Below, piece after piece: positions 53,586 through 61,388 of a stretch of DNA of 64,000 nucleotides. The translations under genes and the position numbers were made by a program. Position 1 is the first letter of the stretch; each line of letters opens with the position of its first letter. This stretch comes from DASQZK01 sp963771005 (GTDB lineage: Bacteria > Bacteroidota > Bacteroidia > Bacteroidales > GCA-2748055): contig CAVYRO010000009.1 in the NCBI GenBank assembly GCA_963771005.1, forward strand, positions 33,000 to 96,999. Reading direction: 5' to 3'. The notes under the pieces are model-generated. The model ran no database searches and was not told the origin of the DNA. It saw only the letters and a program-made list of their open reading frames with translations.

Positions 53586-55715
53586 ATGCCTGTGAAGAGA
53601 TCTCTTATTTTTATTCTACTGGCGTTGTTAGTTCTCCCACTTAAATTGTCGGGACAAGCCGGACAATTTATCTTAAAAAGACCGGATCTCCCCGGGATGC
53701 AATCTGTCAGCGGGGAAAATCAACAGCAGAAAACGGGGAGTGTCCTGAGGAAACCTTCCCGGGTAATGGTCACAGACAGCACCGGCAATCCCGTTCCGGG
53801 AGTGATGGTGGATTTTAAATCTCTTTCCCAACCCGACAAAGCCGAAGGATTCAGGATGAATCCCGCTAAAACAATAACCGACAGTTCAGGTATAGCCTCA
53901 ACAGAGATCGTTCTAGGTGATCAACCCGGCGAATATGCCCTTCTCGCCAGGATCGAAAATGATCCTTCAGGTCAATACCTCATATACCGGTTTACCGCCC
54001 AAAAGAAAAACTGGATCTTCATGCTTCTTACCGGGCTTCTCGGAGGTCTTGCCCTCTTTATCCTCGGAATGAATATGATGAGCGAAGGGATGCAGAAATC
54101 CGCCGGAGCAGGAATGAGGAGTATCCTTGGCAGCCTCACCCGTAACAGGTTCCTTGCCCTCATAGCCGGAACCTTCGTAACGATGATCATCCAAAGCAGC
54201 AGCGCCACCACCGTGATGATGGTGAGTTTCGTTAATTCGGGCCTTATGGCTTTTGGCCGGACCCTTGGAGTCCTTCTGGGGGCTGCCATAGGAACAACGA
54301 TCACCGCCCAGCTCATCGCTTTCAGCCTTGCAGAATATTCCCTCCTCGTCGTGGCTCTTGGTTTCGTACTTTATGCCCTCTTCCGGAACGAAAAGACACG
54401 TCACGCCGGTGAAGCCGTCCTCGGCTTCGGCATTCTCTTCTACGGGATGCACATCATGTCAGATGCCATGTCTCCCCTACGCACCTTCACACCCTTTATT
54501 GAATTTATCCTCAGGCTTGAAAATCCGCTGACAGGTATCCTCATCGGCGCCTTATTCACTGCCCTGATCCAGAGCAGCAGCGCATTTATCGGCATAATGA
54601 TCGTGCTGGCATCCCAGGGACTTCTTACACTGGAGGCCGGGATCCCCCTCCTCCTGGGTGCCAATATCGGTACCTGCATCACGGCCATCCTTGCAGCCAT
54701 CGGGACAAACCGTGCCGCCAGGAGGGTCGCCCTGGCCCATACGTTGTTCAAAATCTTCGGAGTGCTCATCATTATATGGTGGATCCCCGAATTTGCCCGG
54801 ATCGTTGAGCATGTATCCCCGAAAAGCCCTGACCGGGATGGCATTAATACACTCGCTTCCGTATTGCCGCGCCAGATCGCCAATGCACACACCATCTTCA
54901 ATGTTTTTGTCACCATTATCCTCTTTCCCTTCCTCGACAGCATCGCCCGCTTCATCACCTTCATTTTGCCCGATAAGGCTGCCCCCGAATCCACCCGTCT
55001 AAAAACGAAATATATAGGAGAGCCCTTCGGAATTCCCTCCTCCCTGGCTCTCAGCCTTGCCAAGGAGGAAACCATTCATATGGCGCATATCACCATGGAT
55101 ATGGTCAATAATTACATAACTCCTTTCATCACCAGGGAAAAACCAGACTTACCCTGGATGAAATCAAAAGAAGACGAAGTCGATTTCCTAAGGGACCACA
55201 TAAACAGTTATCTCATGAAGATCATCTCCGGAAGCATTGAAAAGGAAAGGACCAATGAAGCCTTCGAGATCCTGTATACGGTAAAGGAGTTTGAAAAAAT
55301 CGCCGATCTTGTCAATGAAGGATACCAGGATAAAGCCAGTGACTGGCCGGGAAACGGGCTGGATTTTTCAGAGGAAGGAAAACAGGAACTCAGTGAATAC
55401 CATCTCCAGGTCATGAAACAGATCTCCCGGGCTATAGCGGTGTTCCGGGAGCTGAACCTGAGCAAGGCGCTTCATATGGAAGAAAAACATCACAGGTACA
55501 GGCAGTATGCGATGGACCTTGAAAAAAACCATTACCTGCGGCTGATGAATTCCGTCGAAAGATCGATCCGGACGAGCAGGATCCATCTCGGCCTGATGAC
55601 GGTTCTGACCACCGTTTACTCTCATGCCACCAATATTGCCAGGATCATTCTTCAGTGGTCTTACGAATATGAATCAAAAGAACAAGAACCATGGAAACCC
55701 CAGACCCCAAAATAG
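53586..55715 (+). CDS. Na/Pi cotransporter with N-terminal Ig-like domain and PhoU-like tail
   Basis: 709 residues from ATG 53586. A signal peptide (SLIFILLALLVLPLKLSG) precedes a periplasmic domain of about 120 residues with PSRVMVTDSTGNPVPGVMV and TDSSGIASTEIVLGDQPGEY, the pattern of a bacterial Ig-like (Big_1) domain. Then come the two NptA repeats: LGGLALFILGMNMMSEGMQK and the QSSSATTVM motif, followed by LIQSSSAFIGIMIVLASQG and LLLGANIGTCITA. The C-terminal ~180 residues are helical and PhoU-like (EFEKIADLVNEGYQDKA). Moves phosphate with sodium. The Ig-like head is an unusual addition. The 3' end overlaps ung by 25 bases. Confidence 0.9.
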   Translation: MPVKRSLIFILLALLVLPLKLSGQAGQFILKRPDLPGMQSVSGENQQQKTGSVLRKPSRVMVTDSTGNPVPGVMVDFKSLSQPDKAEGFRMNPAKTITDSSGIASTEIVLGDQPGEYALLARIENDPSGQYLIYRFTAQKKNWIFMLLTGLLGGLALFILGMNMMSEGMQKSAGAGMRSILGSLTRNRFLALIAGTFVTMIIQSSSATTVMMVSFVNSGLMAFGRTLGVLLGAAIGTTITAQLIAFSLAEYSLLVVALGFVLYALFRNEKTRHAGEAVLGFGILFYGMHIMSDAMSPLRTFTPFIEFILRLENPLTGILIGALFTALIQSSSAFIGIMIVLASQGLLTLEAGIPLLLGANIGTCITAILAAIGTNRAARRVALAHTLFKIFGVLIIIWWIPEFARIVEHVSPKSPDRDGINTLASVLPRQIANAHTIFNVFVTIILFPFLDSIARFITFILPDKAAPESTRLKTKYIGEPFGIPSSLALSLAKEETIHMAHITMDMVNNYITPFITREKPDLPWMKSKEDEVDFLRDHINSYLMKIISGSIEKERTNEAFEILYTVKEFEKIADLVNEGYQDKASDWPGNGLDFSEEGKQELSEYHLQVMKQISRAIAVFRELNLSKALHMEEKHHRYRQYAMDLEKNHYLRLMNSVERSIRTSRIHLGLMTVLTTVYSHATNIARIILQWSYEYESKEQEPWKPQTPK

Positions 55716-56380
55716 AGGAAAGTTGGAAGATGCGGCTGAGGGATGAATTTGCCATACCCTATTTTTCCGACCTGAAAAAATTCCTTCTCGAAGAAAAGAG
55801 GATGAACCTTGTCTATCCTGCGGGACCTCTCATCTTTAATGCATTCAATAAGACGCCCTGGGATTGTGTGCGTGTTGTCATCATCGGACAGGACCCGTAC
55901 CATGGGAAGGGGCAGGCTCACGGGTTGTGCTTCTCGGTGCCCGAAGGAGTTAAGGCTCCCCCTTCCCTGGTGAATATCTTCAAAGAAGTCCGGGATGACT
56001 GCGGTATAGAGGTTCCCTCACATGGCAACCTGGAATACTGGGCCATGCAGGGGGTCTTCCTCCTTAACGCCACCCTCACCGTCAGGGCCAACCAGGCCGG
56101 TTCACACCAGGGTAAAGGATGGGAGAACTTTACCAATGCCGTGATACGGATCCTATCCAATGAGAAGGAGAACCTGGTTTTCCTTCTATGGGGACGTTTC
56201 GCCCAGGAAAAAAGCGCCCTTATCGACATTGAAAAACACCTCGTTCTCAAAGCCGCCCACCCGTCCCCTTTTTCAGCCTACAATGGATTTTTCGGATGCA
56301 GACATTTCTCAAAAACCAACCGGTACCTCACGGAGCACGGTTTTGCGCCTATCGATTGGAGGATACCGGATGTATTGTGA
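55691..56380 (+). CDS. ung: Uracil-DNA glycosylase
   Basis: Family 1 glycosylase that removes uracil from DNA. Seen: VVIIGQDPYHGKGQAHGLCF (catalytic aspartate and water-activating loop, about 60-79), PPSLVNIFKEV, GVFLLNATLTVRANQAGSH, VFLLWGRFAQEK and AHPSPFSAYNGFFGCRHFS (catalytic histidine). 229 residues, full length. Starts within the cotransporter gene. Confidence 0.96.
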   Translation: METPDPKIEESWKMRLRDEFAIPYFSDLKKFLLEEKRMNLVYPAGPLIFNAFNKTPWDCVRVVIIGQDPYHGKGQAHGLCFSVPEGVKAPPSLVNIFKEVRDDCGIEVPSHGNLEYWAMQGVFLLNATLTVRANQAGSHQGKGWENFTNAVIRILSNEKENLVFLLWGRFAQEKSALIDIEKHLVLKAAHPSPFSAYNGFFGCRHFSKTNRYLTEHGFAPIDWRIPDVL

Positions 56381-56394
56381 CGGCCTGTCGGTGA

Positions 56395-56880
56395 TACGGG
56401 GGACGGGTCGGGAATATGGGGATGGGTCGTGAATAGAATGATAGGTCGCGAACACAATAACAGGTCATGAACATAATAACAGGTCACGAACACGATAACA
56501 GGTCATGAACATAATAACAGGTCACGAACATATTGATAGGTCACGAACCCAATAACAGGTCGCGAACATGATAACAGGTTACGAACATAATAACAGGTCG
56601 CGAACATGATAACAGGTTACGAACATAGTAACAGGTTACGAACATAATAACATGTCATGAACACAATAACAGGTCATGAACATAATAACAGGTCGCGACC
56701 TGTCACTGCCACCCCGGATGACGGCCTGTCAGGGATAACGGGACGGGTCGTGAACATATTGATAGGTCACAAACACAATAACAGGTCACAAACACAATAT
56801 CAGGTCATGAACATAATAACAGGTCATGAACATAATAACAGGTCGCGACCTGTCACTGCCACCCCGGATGACGGTCAGGG
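56395..56880. repeat. AGGTCATGAACATAATAAC-type array with two palindromes
   Basis: The gene-free space after ung holds about 25 copies of a short unit near 19-20 bases, ACAGGTCATGAACATAATA, with variants AGGTCGCGAAC, AGGTTACGAAC and AGGTCACGAAC. The perfect palindrome ACAGGTCGCGACCTGT, also found after gldN, occurs at 56688-56703 and 56838-56853, each followed by CACTGCCACCCCGGATGACG. The array thus looks like tandem growth from the left half of that palindrome, with one internal duplication of about 150 bases. Confidence 0.9.
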
Positions 56881-56926
56881 ATATGGGATTCGTAAATCCT
56901 ATCCTGCCGCTCTCCCAAATATTTCT

Positions 56927-56934
56927 TACCTTTG
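56927..56934 (+). promoter_or_regulatory. -7 promoter box (TACCTTTG) for the DUF4296 gene
   Basis: Exact TAnnTTTG match four bases before the ATG at 56939, so transcription would start at or next to the start codon, giving a nearly leaderless message. Confidence 0.5.
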
Positions 56935-56938
56935 CACT

Positions 56939-57340
56939 ATGAAAAAATCCATTATCCATATCCTACTCATGACACTTTTCGTGGTTTCCTGCGGGAGGGA
57001 TAACGGCGGGGCCGGACACCGGAAACTGATCCCCAGGGATAAATTCGTGGATATCCTCGTCGATATCCACCTGATGGATGCCATTACAAACGGCCCCCAA
57101 TTTTACCGTAAGTTCGATGTGAACGACTCGGTAAACGTTCACGAGGAGATCTTTAAAAAGTACAACGTAACCCGTGCGCAATTCGACAGTACTTTTACCT
57201 CCTATACGCGTGATCCTGAACATTATCTCAAGGTATACGACGATGTGATCCTGAAACTCAATCTCAGGCTTGATGAGCTGAAAAACAATACGCCTTCCTT
57301 CGAAAAAGAGGAAAAGGAGAAAGGCAAAACCGAATCTTAA
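56939..57340 (+). CDS. DUF4296 family lipoprotein
   Basis: 133 residues. Signal MKKSIIHILLMTLFVVSC with lipobox cysteine at 18. The body shows LIPRDKFVDILVDIHLMDAI, EIFKKYNVTRAQFDSTFTSY and DPEHYLKVYDDVILKLNLRL, which is the DUF4296 pattern, then a lysine/glutamate-rich tail. Function unknown. The start at 56939 is set by the lipoprotein signal and the promoter box; the longer frame runs through repeats. Ten bases before the amidohydrolase gene. Confidence 0.87.
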   Translation: MKKSIIHILLMTLFVVSCGRDNGGAGHRKLIPRDKFVDILVDIHLMDAITNGPQFYRKFDVNDSVNVHEEIFKKYNVTRAQFDSTFTSYTRDPEHYLKVYDDVILKLNLRLDELKNNTPSFEKEEKEKGKTES

Positions 57341-57349
57341 CCGCCTTTC

Positions 57350-58549
57350 ATGCACCTTCGAAAACTGTCGGCCAACTTTGTCTTCGACGGAAAAAGCCGG
57401 ATGATACGCAACGGTATCCTGACCGCCGACGCAGAGGGCAGGATCCTCGAACTCAGAGATCCCGGCAATGAAGTGCGCGAGGAAGCCGGCGTAGAATTCT
57501 ACAACGGGATCCTTTTACCCGGATTCATAAACACCCATTGCCATCTCGAACTCTCCCATATGAAGGGGAAAATAGAACGCGGAGGCGGACTGGCACATTT
57601 TCTTCCGGCAGTAATAAAAGGAAGAGCAGCCGATCCCGAAGAGATCCTCACGGCAATGAAAAGAGCTGATGAAGCCATGTTCAGGGAAGGTATCGTGGCC
57701 TGCGGAGATATCTCGAACACCGCGGCAAGCTTCGGGATCAAGGCAGAAAGCCGTATCCGTTATCATACTTTTATCGAACTGTTCGGACCCGAAAATAAAA
57801 GAGCCGGCAGGATCTTCGACGGCGGAACGGAGCTGGCGAAAACCGCACGCGCGGATTTCGGGCTAAGCGTTTCTCTCACCCCCCATTCTGCCTACTCCGT
57901 TTCGGAAGAACTCTTTCGCAGGATAGCGGCAGACCTACCCATCAGCACCCCGCTTTCCGTCCATAACCAGGAATCCGGCAGCGAAAATGACTTCGTCAAT
58001 TCCGCAGCCGGTGAGCTCTATAAGATGTATGAAGGACTGGGGCTGGACCTGCGGGATATGCCGCCGAGGCATATGAGTTCCCTCTCCTGGCTCCTGAAGA
58101 TGGCGGGAACCGCATCCCGACTGCTGCTTGTTCATAATTCCTTTACTTCATCCGCCGATCTCAAGGATCCGGACTTTAATGCAGACAATACCTGGTGGAC
58201 TCTTTGTCCTGCATCAAACCAGTATATCTCTGGCACAGCACCAAACCGGCTTCTGATTGAACGTTTCCCCGGCAGGGTATGCACCGGCACCGACAGCCTG
58301 GCATCAAACGACCGCCTGTCTGTCCTGGAGGAATTGAAACAACTGCAGCTTGCCTTTCCCGGACTCAGCGCCCCGGAACTGCTCCGGTTCGGTTGTCATA
58401 ACGGGGCGGCAGCCCTGGCCATGGAAGATCAGTTGGGAAGGTTCAACCCGGGAATGAAACCCGGTATCCATCTCCTCGTTAAGGCAGACCTCCTTAACAT
58501 GAAGATTAGACCCGAAACGGGAATTAAGGTACTTATACCCGGAAAATGA
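57350..58549 (+). CDS. Amidohydrolase-superfamily deaminase
   Basis: 399 residues. Metal motifs in order: INTHCHLELSHM (HxH), LTPHSAYSVSEEL, LSVHNQESGSE (His and Glu) and VCTGTDSLASND (Asp). This layout is that of the S-adenosylhomocysteine / methylthioadenosine / aminodeoxyfutalosine deaminase group. If the organism makes menaquinone by the futalosine route, aminodeoxyfutalosine deaminase would be a natural guess, but no mqn gene is in the window to support it. Likely cotranscribed with the DUF4296 lipoprotein. Confidence 0.85.
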   Translation: MHLRKLSANFVFDGKSRMIRNGILTADAEGRILELRDPGNEVREEAGVEFYNGILLPGFINTHCHLELSHMKGKIERGGGLAHFLPAVIKGRAADPEEILTAMKRADEAMFREGIVACGDISNTAASFGIKAESRIRYHTFIELFGPENKRAGRIFDGGTELAKTARADFGLSVSLTPHSAYSVSEELFRRIAADLPISTPLSVHNQESGSENDFVNSAAGELYKMYEGLGLDLRDMPPRHMSSLSWLLKMAGTASRLLLVHNSFTSSADLKDPDFNADNTWWTLCPASNQYISGTAPNRLLIERFPGRVCTGTDSLASNDRLSVLEELKQLQLAFPGLSAPELLRFGCHNGAAALAMEDQLGRFNPGMKPGIHLLVKADLLNMKIRPETGIKVLIPGK

Positions 58550-58711
58550 TGCGCTGAAGAAAAACTTCAATTCGTATCATGATATTAATCATGGACTTTA
58601 AGGATCCCGCACCCTATTTTTGTCCTTTTCCGGACAGGGATGAAAAACTTTGAACTGTCCATGTTGTTATTTTTTCAAATTATCTCGTGACAAAATCTGA
58701 AACAGACTTTT

Positions 58712-59113
58712 ATGCCGGAACAAATTATACCGGAGACCTGGGATAAGGCTTTCAATACGGGGATTGACTTCATCGATGAACAGCACATGTATTTTTTTGA
58801 TATCCTGAAAAAGCTGGAGATTGTCGTAAGGGAAGGATCGTGCAGGGAACGGGCATCTGATATCTTTTTTTCCCTGGTCCATTACGTGGAACATTTCCGC
58901 CTCCTGGAGGAAATATACTATAAGGACAGGAAGTTGGGAAACCTCAAAGAACATAAGCAGTCCCACCGCGATTTTGTCACCGGGATAATCCGATTCAAGG
59001 ATGAATTCAGCCGCGGGGAGGAAAATGTCTGCCGGAACCTCCTGGATTTTTTATCGGGATGGTTCTACGCTCACATCCTTGGGACGGACAGGAGGAATTT
59101 GTTGAGTTGTTGA
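58712..59113 (+). CDS. Bacteriohemerythrin
   Basis: 133-residue single-domain hemerythrin that binds O2 at a di-iron centre. Ligands seen in order: GIDFIDEQHMYFFDI (first His), LVHYVEHFRLLEEIYY (His and Glu), LKEHKQSHRDFV (two His) and WFYAHILGTDRR (His and Asp). The tryptophan/phenylalanine frame TWDKAFNTGI at the start is also typical. Stand-alone gene; such proteins are common in anaerobes and microaerobes for oxygen handling. The 162-base upstream space has a TATTTTTG box (58615-58622) about 90 bases before the ATG. Confidence 0.93.
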   Translation: MPEQIIPETWDKAFNTGIDFIDEQHMYFFDILKKLEIVVREGSCRERASDIFFSLVHYVEHFRLLEEIYYKDRKLGNLKEHKQSHRDFVTGIIRFKDEFSRGEENVCRNLLDFLSGWFYAHILGTDRRNLLSC

Positions 59114-59345
59114 TTTGTTGATTTGTTGATTTGTTGGAATAAACGCATCCTGACGACATTCCTGGTAAGGCGGACAGGAGGAATTTGTTGAGTTGTTGAG
59201 TTGTTGATTTGTTGATTTGTGGTTTGAGCTTCGAAAGATGAATAAACGCACCATGAGGAAGAATTTGTGAGTTGTTGAGTTGTTGAGTTTTTGGAATAAA
59301 CGCACCATGAGGAAGAATTTGTTGAGTTGTTGAGTTATTGGAATA
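59100..59345. repeat. TTGTTGATTTGTTGAGTTG simple-repeat tract
   Basis: Irregular runs of TTGTTGAGTTGTTGATTTG interleaved with three near copies of GGAATAAACGCACCATGAG. The last copy of the latter runs up to the radical SAM start codon (AATAAACGCACTATGACG), so the leader of that gene was itself duplicated at least twice. The left end overlaps the last codons of the hemerythrin gene. A similar tract lies at 46414-46502. Confidence 0.85.
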
Positions 59346-59353
59346 AACGCACT

Positions 59354-60133
59354 ATGACGACATTTCTATTCGATAAAATAGTCTTCGGACCTGTGAAATC
59401 CCGTCGCCTGGGAGTTTCACTCGGGATAAACCTGCTTCCGCTGTCGAAGAAGTACTGCAATTTTGACTGCCTTTACTGTGAATGCGGTTGGAGTCATCTC
59501 ATGCCTGTAAAGAAGGGAGATATCCCAAGGCGCAAGGACGTGGCGGAAGCGCTGAAGATCACGTTGTCGGAAATGAAGGCGGACAGGAAGACCCCGGATG
59601 TGATCACTTTTGCAGGCAACGGTGAGCCTACCATGCATCCCGACTTTGCAGGGATTGCCAGGGACACTGTGACCATCAGGGATGAGTTCTTTCCCGGTTG
59701 CCGTATCACCCTCCTTACCAATGCAGCCCTTCTCCATGTCGAAAAGATCCGCAAAGCGATCAGCCTCCTCGATGTGAACATTCTGAAGCTGGACACGGCT
59801 GTGGAAAGTACCTTCGAAAGATTGAACAGACCATCACCCGGGATCACCCTGAACAGGATCATCCGGAACCTGGCCGGTTATTACGGACCCAAGACGGTGC
59901 AGACGCTTTTCATTCGGGGCAGGAACAGTTTTCGTGACATCGACAATACAACTACTGCCGAACTCGAAGCCCTGCTTGAGGCTTACCGCCTGATACAGCC
60001 CGAAAGTATCATGGTTTATACCTTTGACCGGGACACGCCGGCTGAAGACCTGGTTAAGATCTCCGAAGAAGAACTGGAAGATATCGCCCGGTTTTTCAGA
60101 AGGAAAGGCTTTAGCATTGAGCTCACCCGCTGA
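59354..60133 (+). CDS. Radical SAM protein
   Basis: 259 residues from ATG 59354 (MTTFLFDKIVFGPVKSRRLG). The cluster motif CNFDCLYC (CxxxCxxC) lies about residue 36; FAGNGEPTMHPDF is the SAM-binding region and LLTNAALL, LDVNILKLDTA and FIRGRNSFRDIDN follow. This matches a family of stand-alone radical SAM enzymes with the N-terminal GPVKSRRLGVSLGINLLP, of unknown substrate. The open frame allows nine more codons through the repeat tract, which I reject. Last complete gene of Bacteroidota type in the window. Confidence 0.9.
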   Translation: MTTFLFDKIVFGPVKSRRLGVSLGINLLPLSKKYCNFDCLYCECGWSHLMPVKKGDIPRRKDVAEALKITLSEMKADRKTPDVITFAGNGEPTMHPDFAGIARDTVTIRDEFFPGCRITLLTNAALLHVEKIRKAISLLDVNILKLDTAVESTFERLNRPSPGITLNRIIRNLAGYYGPKTVQTLFIRGRNSFRDIDNTTTAELEALLEAYRLIQPESIMVYTFDRDTPAEDLVKISEEELEDIARFFRRKGFSIELTR

Positions 60134-60215
60134 AAGAGCCTCCCCCCATTCCCCCCTCCCAGACAGCCATCCGGCATTTTATTCATGCATCGGCAATGTT
60201 TTTTAAAATAATATC

Positions 60216-60223
60216 TATATTTG
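60216..60223 (+). promoter_or_regulatory. -7 promoter box (TATATTTG) before the truncated regulator
   Basis: Matches TAnnTTTG, 30 bases before the ATG at 60254. It shows that Bacteroidota sequence continues at least to here. Confidence 0.45.
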
Positions 60224-60253
60224 AGTATTTAATTACCTGAATTATTTAACACA

Positions 60254-60301
60254 TGTCAAGGATCGTATCCTTATCCGAAGCGGCATCCATCGGCATTCAG
60301 C
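60254..60301 (+). pseudogene. Rrf2-family regulator, 5' end only, cut at junction
   Basis: The first ~15 codons read MSRIVSLSEAASIGI, the start typical of Bacteroidota Rrf2 winged-helix regulators (which continue with a helix of the type IHSMVLIA). After ATTCA at about 60300 the reading continues into QQYEKRTGATQ and then GC-rich sequence with no resemblance to Rrf2. The gene is therefore broken by the composition junction. Only a short stretch supports the family call. Confidence 0.5.
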
Positions 60302-61388
60302 AATACGAGAAACGAACCGGTGCCACACAACCAATTGCTGTCCGTGGGGAGGGGAGCGGTCCGACCGCGTCGCTTGGCTTCGGGAGGACCCGCGCCCCCC
60401 TATCGCGCGCCGGACCCGGCAGCACACTGAGCCGCCCGCATCCGCACCTTAGGCACGGGCTGCGACGCACACGCGGCGAGCAAGCCAATCGCGAGGCAAC
60501 ACACCAAGGGTCGAAACAGGGAGCGAATGGAGGCAGCTGACGCCCAATCCTTGAGCGAACGGAATCTGCGGCGAGGCCAACGGCGTGCCAAGACCGGGCA
60601 TGCTCCACCTCGGCTGCAACGTGTGCGGATTTGGGCCGGACAATACTGGTCACGAACGCAACGTCGCGTACCGCCCGGGGAGTGTGACTCGAGCGCCCCA
60701 GAAAGTATACGCGAACGAGCCCTCGGATTCCCATGGGTGAACTCTCGTGCGCCCGCGCAACCCGGCACGGAGAAGGGAGTCCGCTCTCTCCGCGCTGCAA
60801 CGGTGAGTCGCCGAGCAAGACGTGCCTGACCGCGCTCGAGCTAGGGGGAGACAGTACTCGAGCGCGAGCGCCCAGTCGAAGCACGGGCACGAGCCGCTCG
60901 AGAGCCAGAGTGACCGCTCCCGGCTCCAGATTGGTGATCGCACCTACCGACACGAACGCTGGAGGCACTCGGCGCGGAGTTCTGCGGTGCCTGGCGGGCG
61001 TCCAATTGTGCAATGAACCCAGGCCCCACCTCACGCTTTATTGCTCTACTGACCGCAGCGTTCCCAGTTACCGTTCAGGTCATATAGAGAACGCTTCGTC
61101 CCTGCACCTAGTGAGGCGATGGCGAGGTCATCCCGACTTGGATTGTCACGCGCTAATAGTCACCAATTCAAGGCGCGACTCATTCAACATTTCTTTAAAA
61201 AGAGGGGGCTTACGGTCCAGCGGGCACCGACATAAACTTCTGCAGCGACGCGGGGCGGCGCCTCGCGGATTCGAAAATCGACTCTTGGGGCGCACACGGA
61301 GCGGGACCCCTGAACGGGTGACGGGTGCATGACGCGCAACGGCACCATGGGGTCTTCTTCCTGCATTTAAGCGAGAGGAGCATCTTTC
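60300..61388. other. GC-rich unassigned sequence right of the junction
   Basis: About 1.1 kb with clearly higher GC than everything to the left. Open frames occur on both strands but none matches a family I know, and composition (arginine, alanine, serine, proline) is as expected for noncoding frames of GC-rich DNA. On the minus strand around 60430-60540 a stretch RPLVCCLAIGLLAACASQP looks like a lipoprotein signal, but without a clear start and with only about 20 residues after it. Given the frameshifts farther right, real genes may be hidden here by indels. Confidence 0.6.

Noticed and set aside
56657..56938. Long N-terminal extension of the DUF4296 lipoprotein
   Set aside because: The extension reads through the repeat array; the lipoprotein signal and the -7 box place the start at 56939.
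60400..60540. Minus-strand lipoprotein with RPLVCCLAIGLLAACASQP signal
   Set aside because: Signal-like, but no clear start codon and the mature part would be about 20 residues; left as a remark only.
60297..61034. 245-residue minus-strand open frame right of the junction
   Set aside because: Low-complexity Arg/Ala/Ser/Pro composition, no recognisable domain, starts in GC-rich DNA and ends at the chimeric join; best explained by scarcity of stops in GC-rich sequence.
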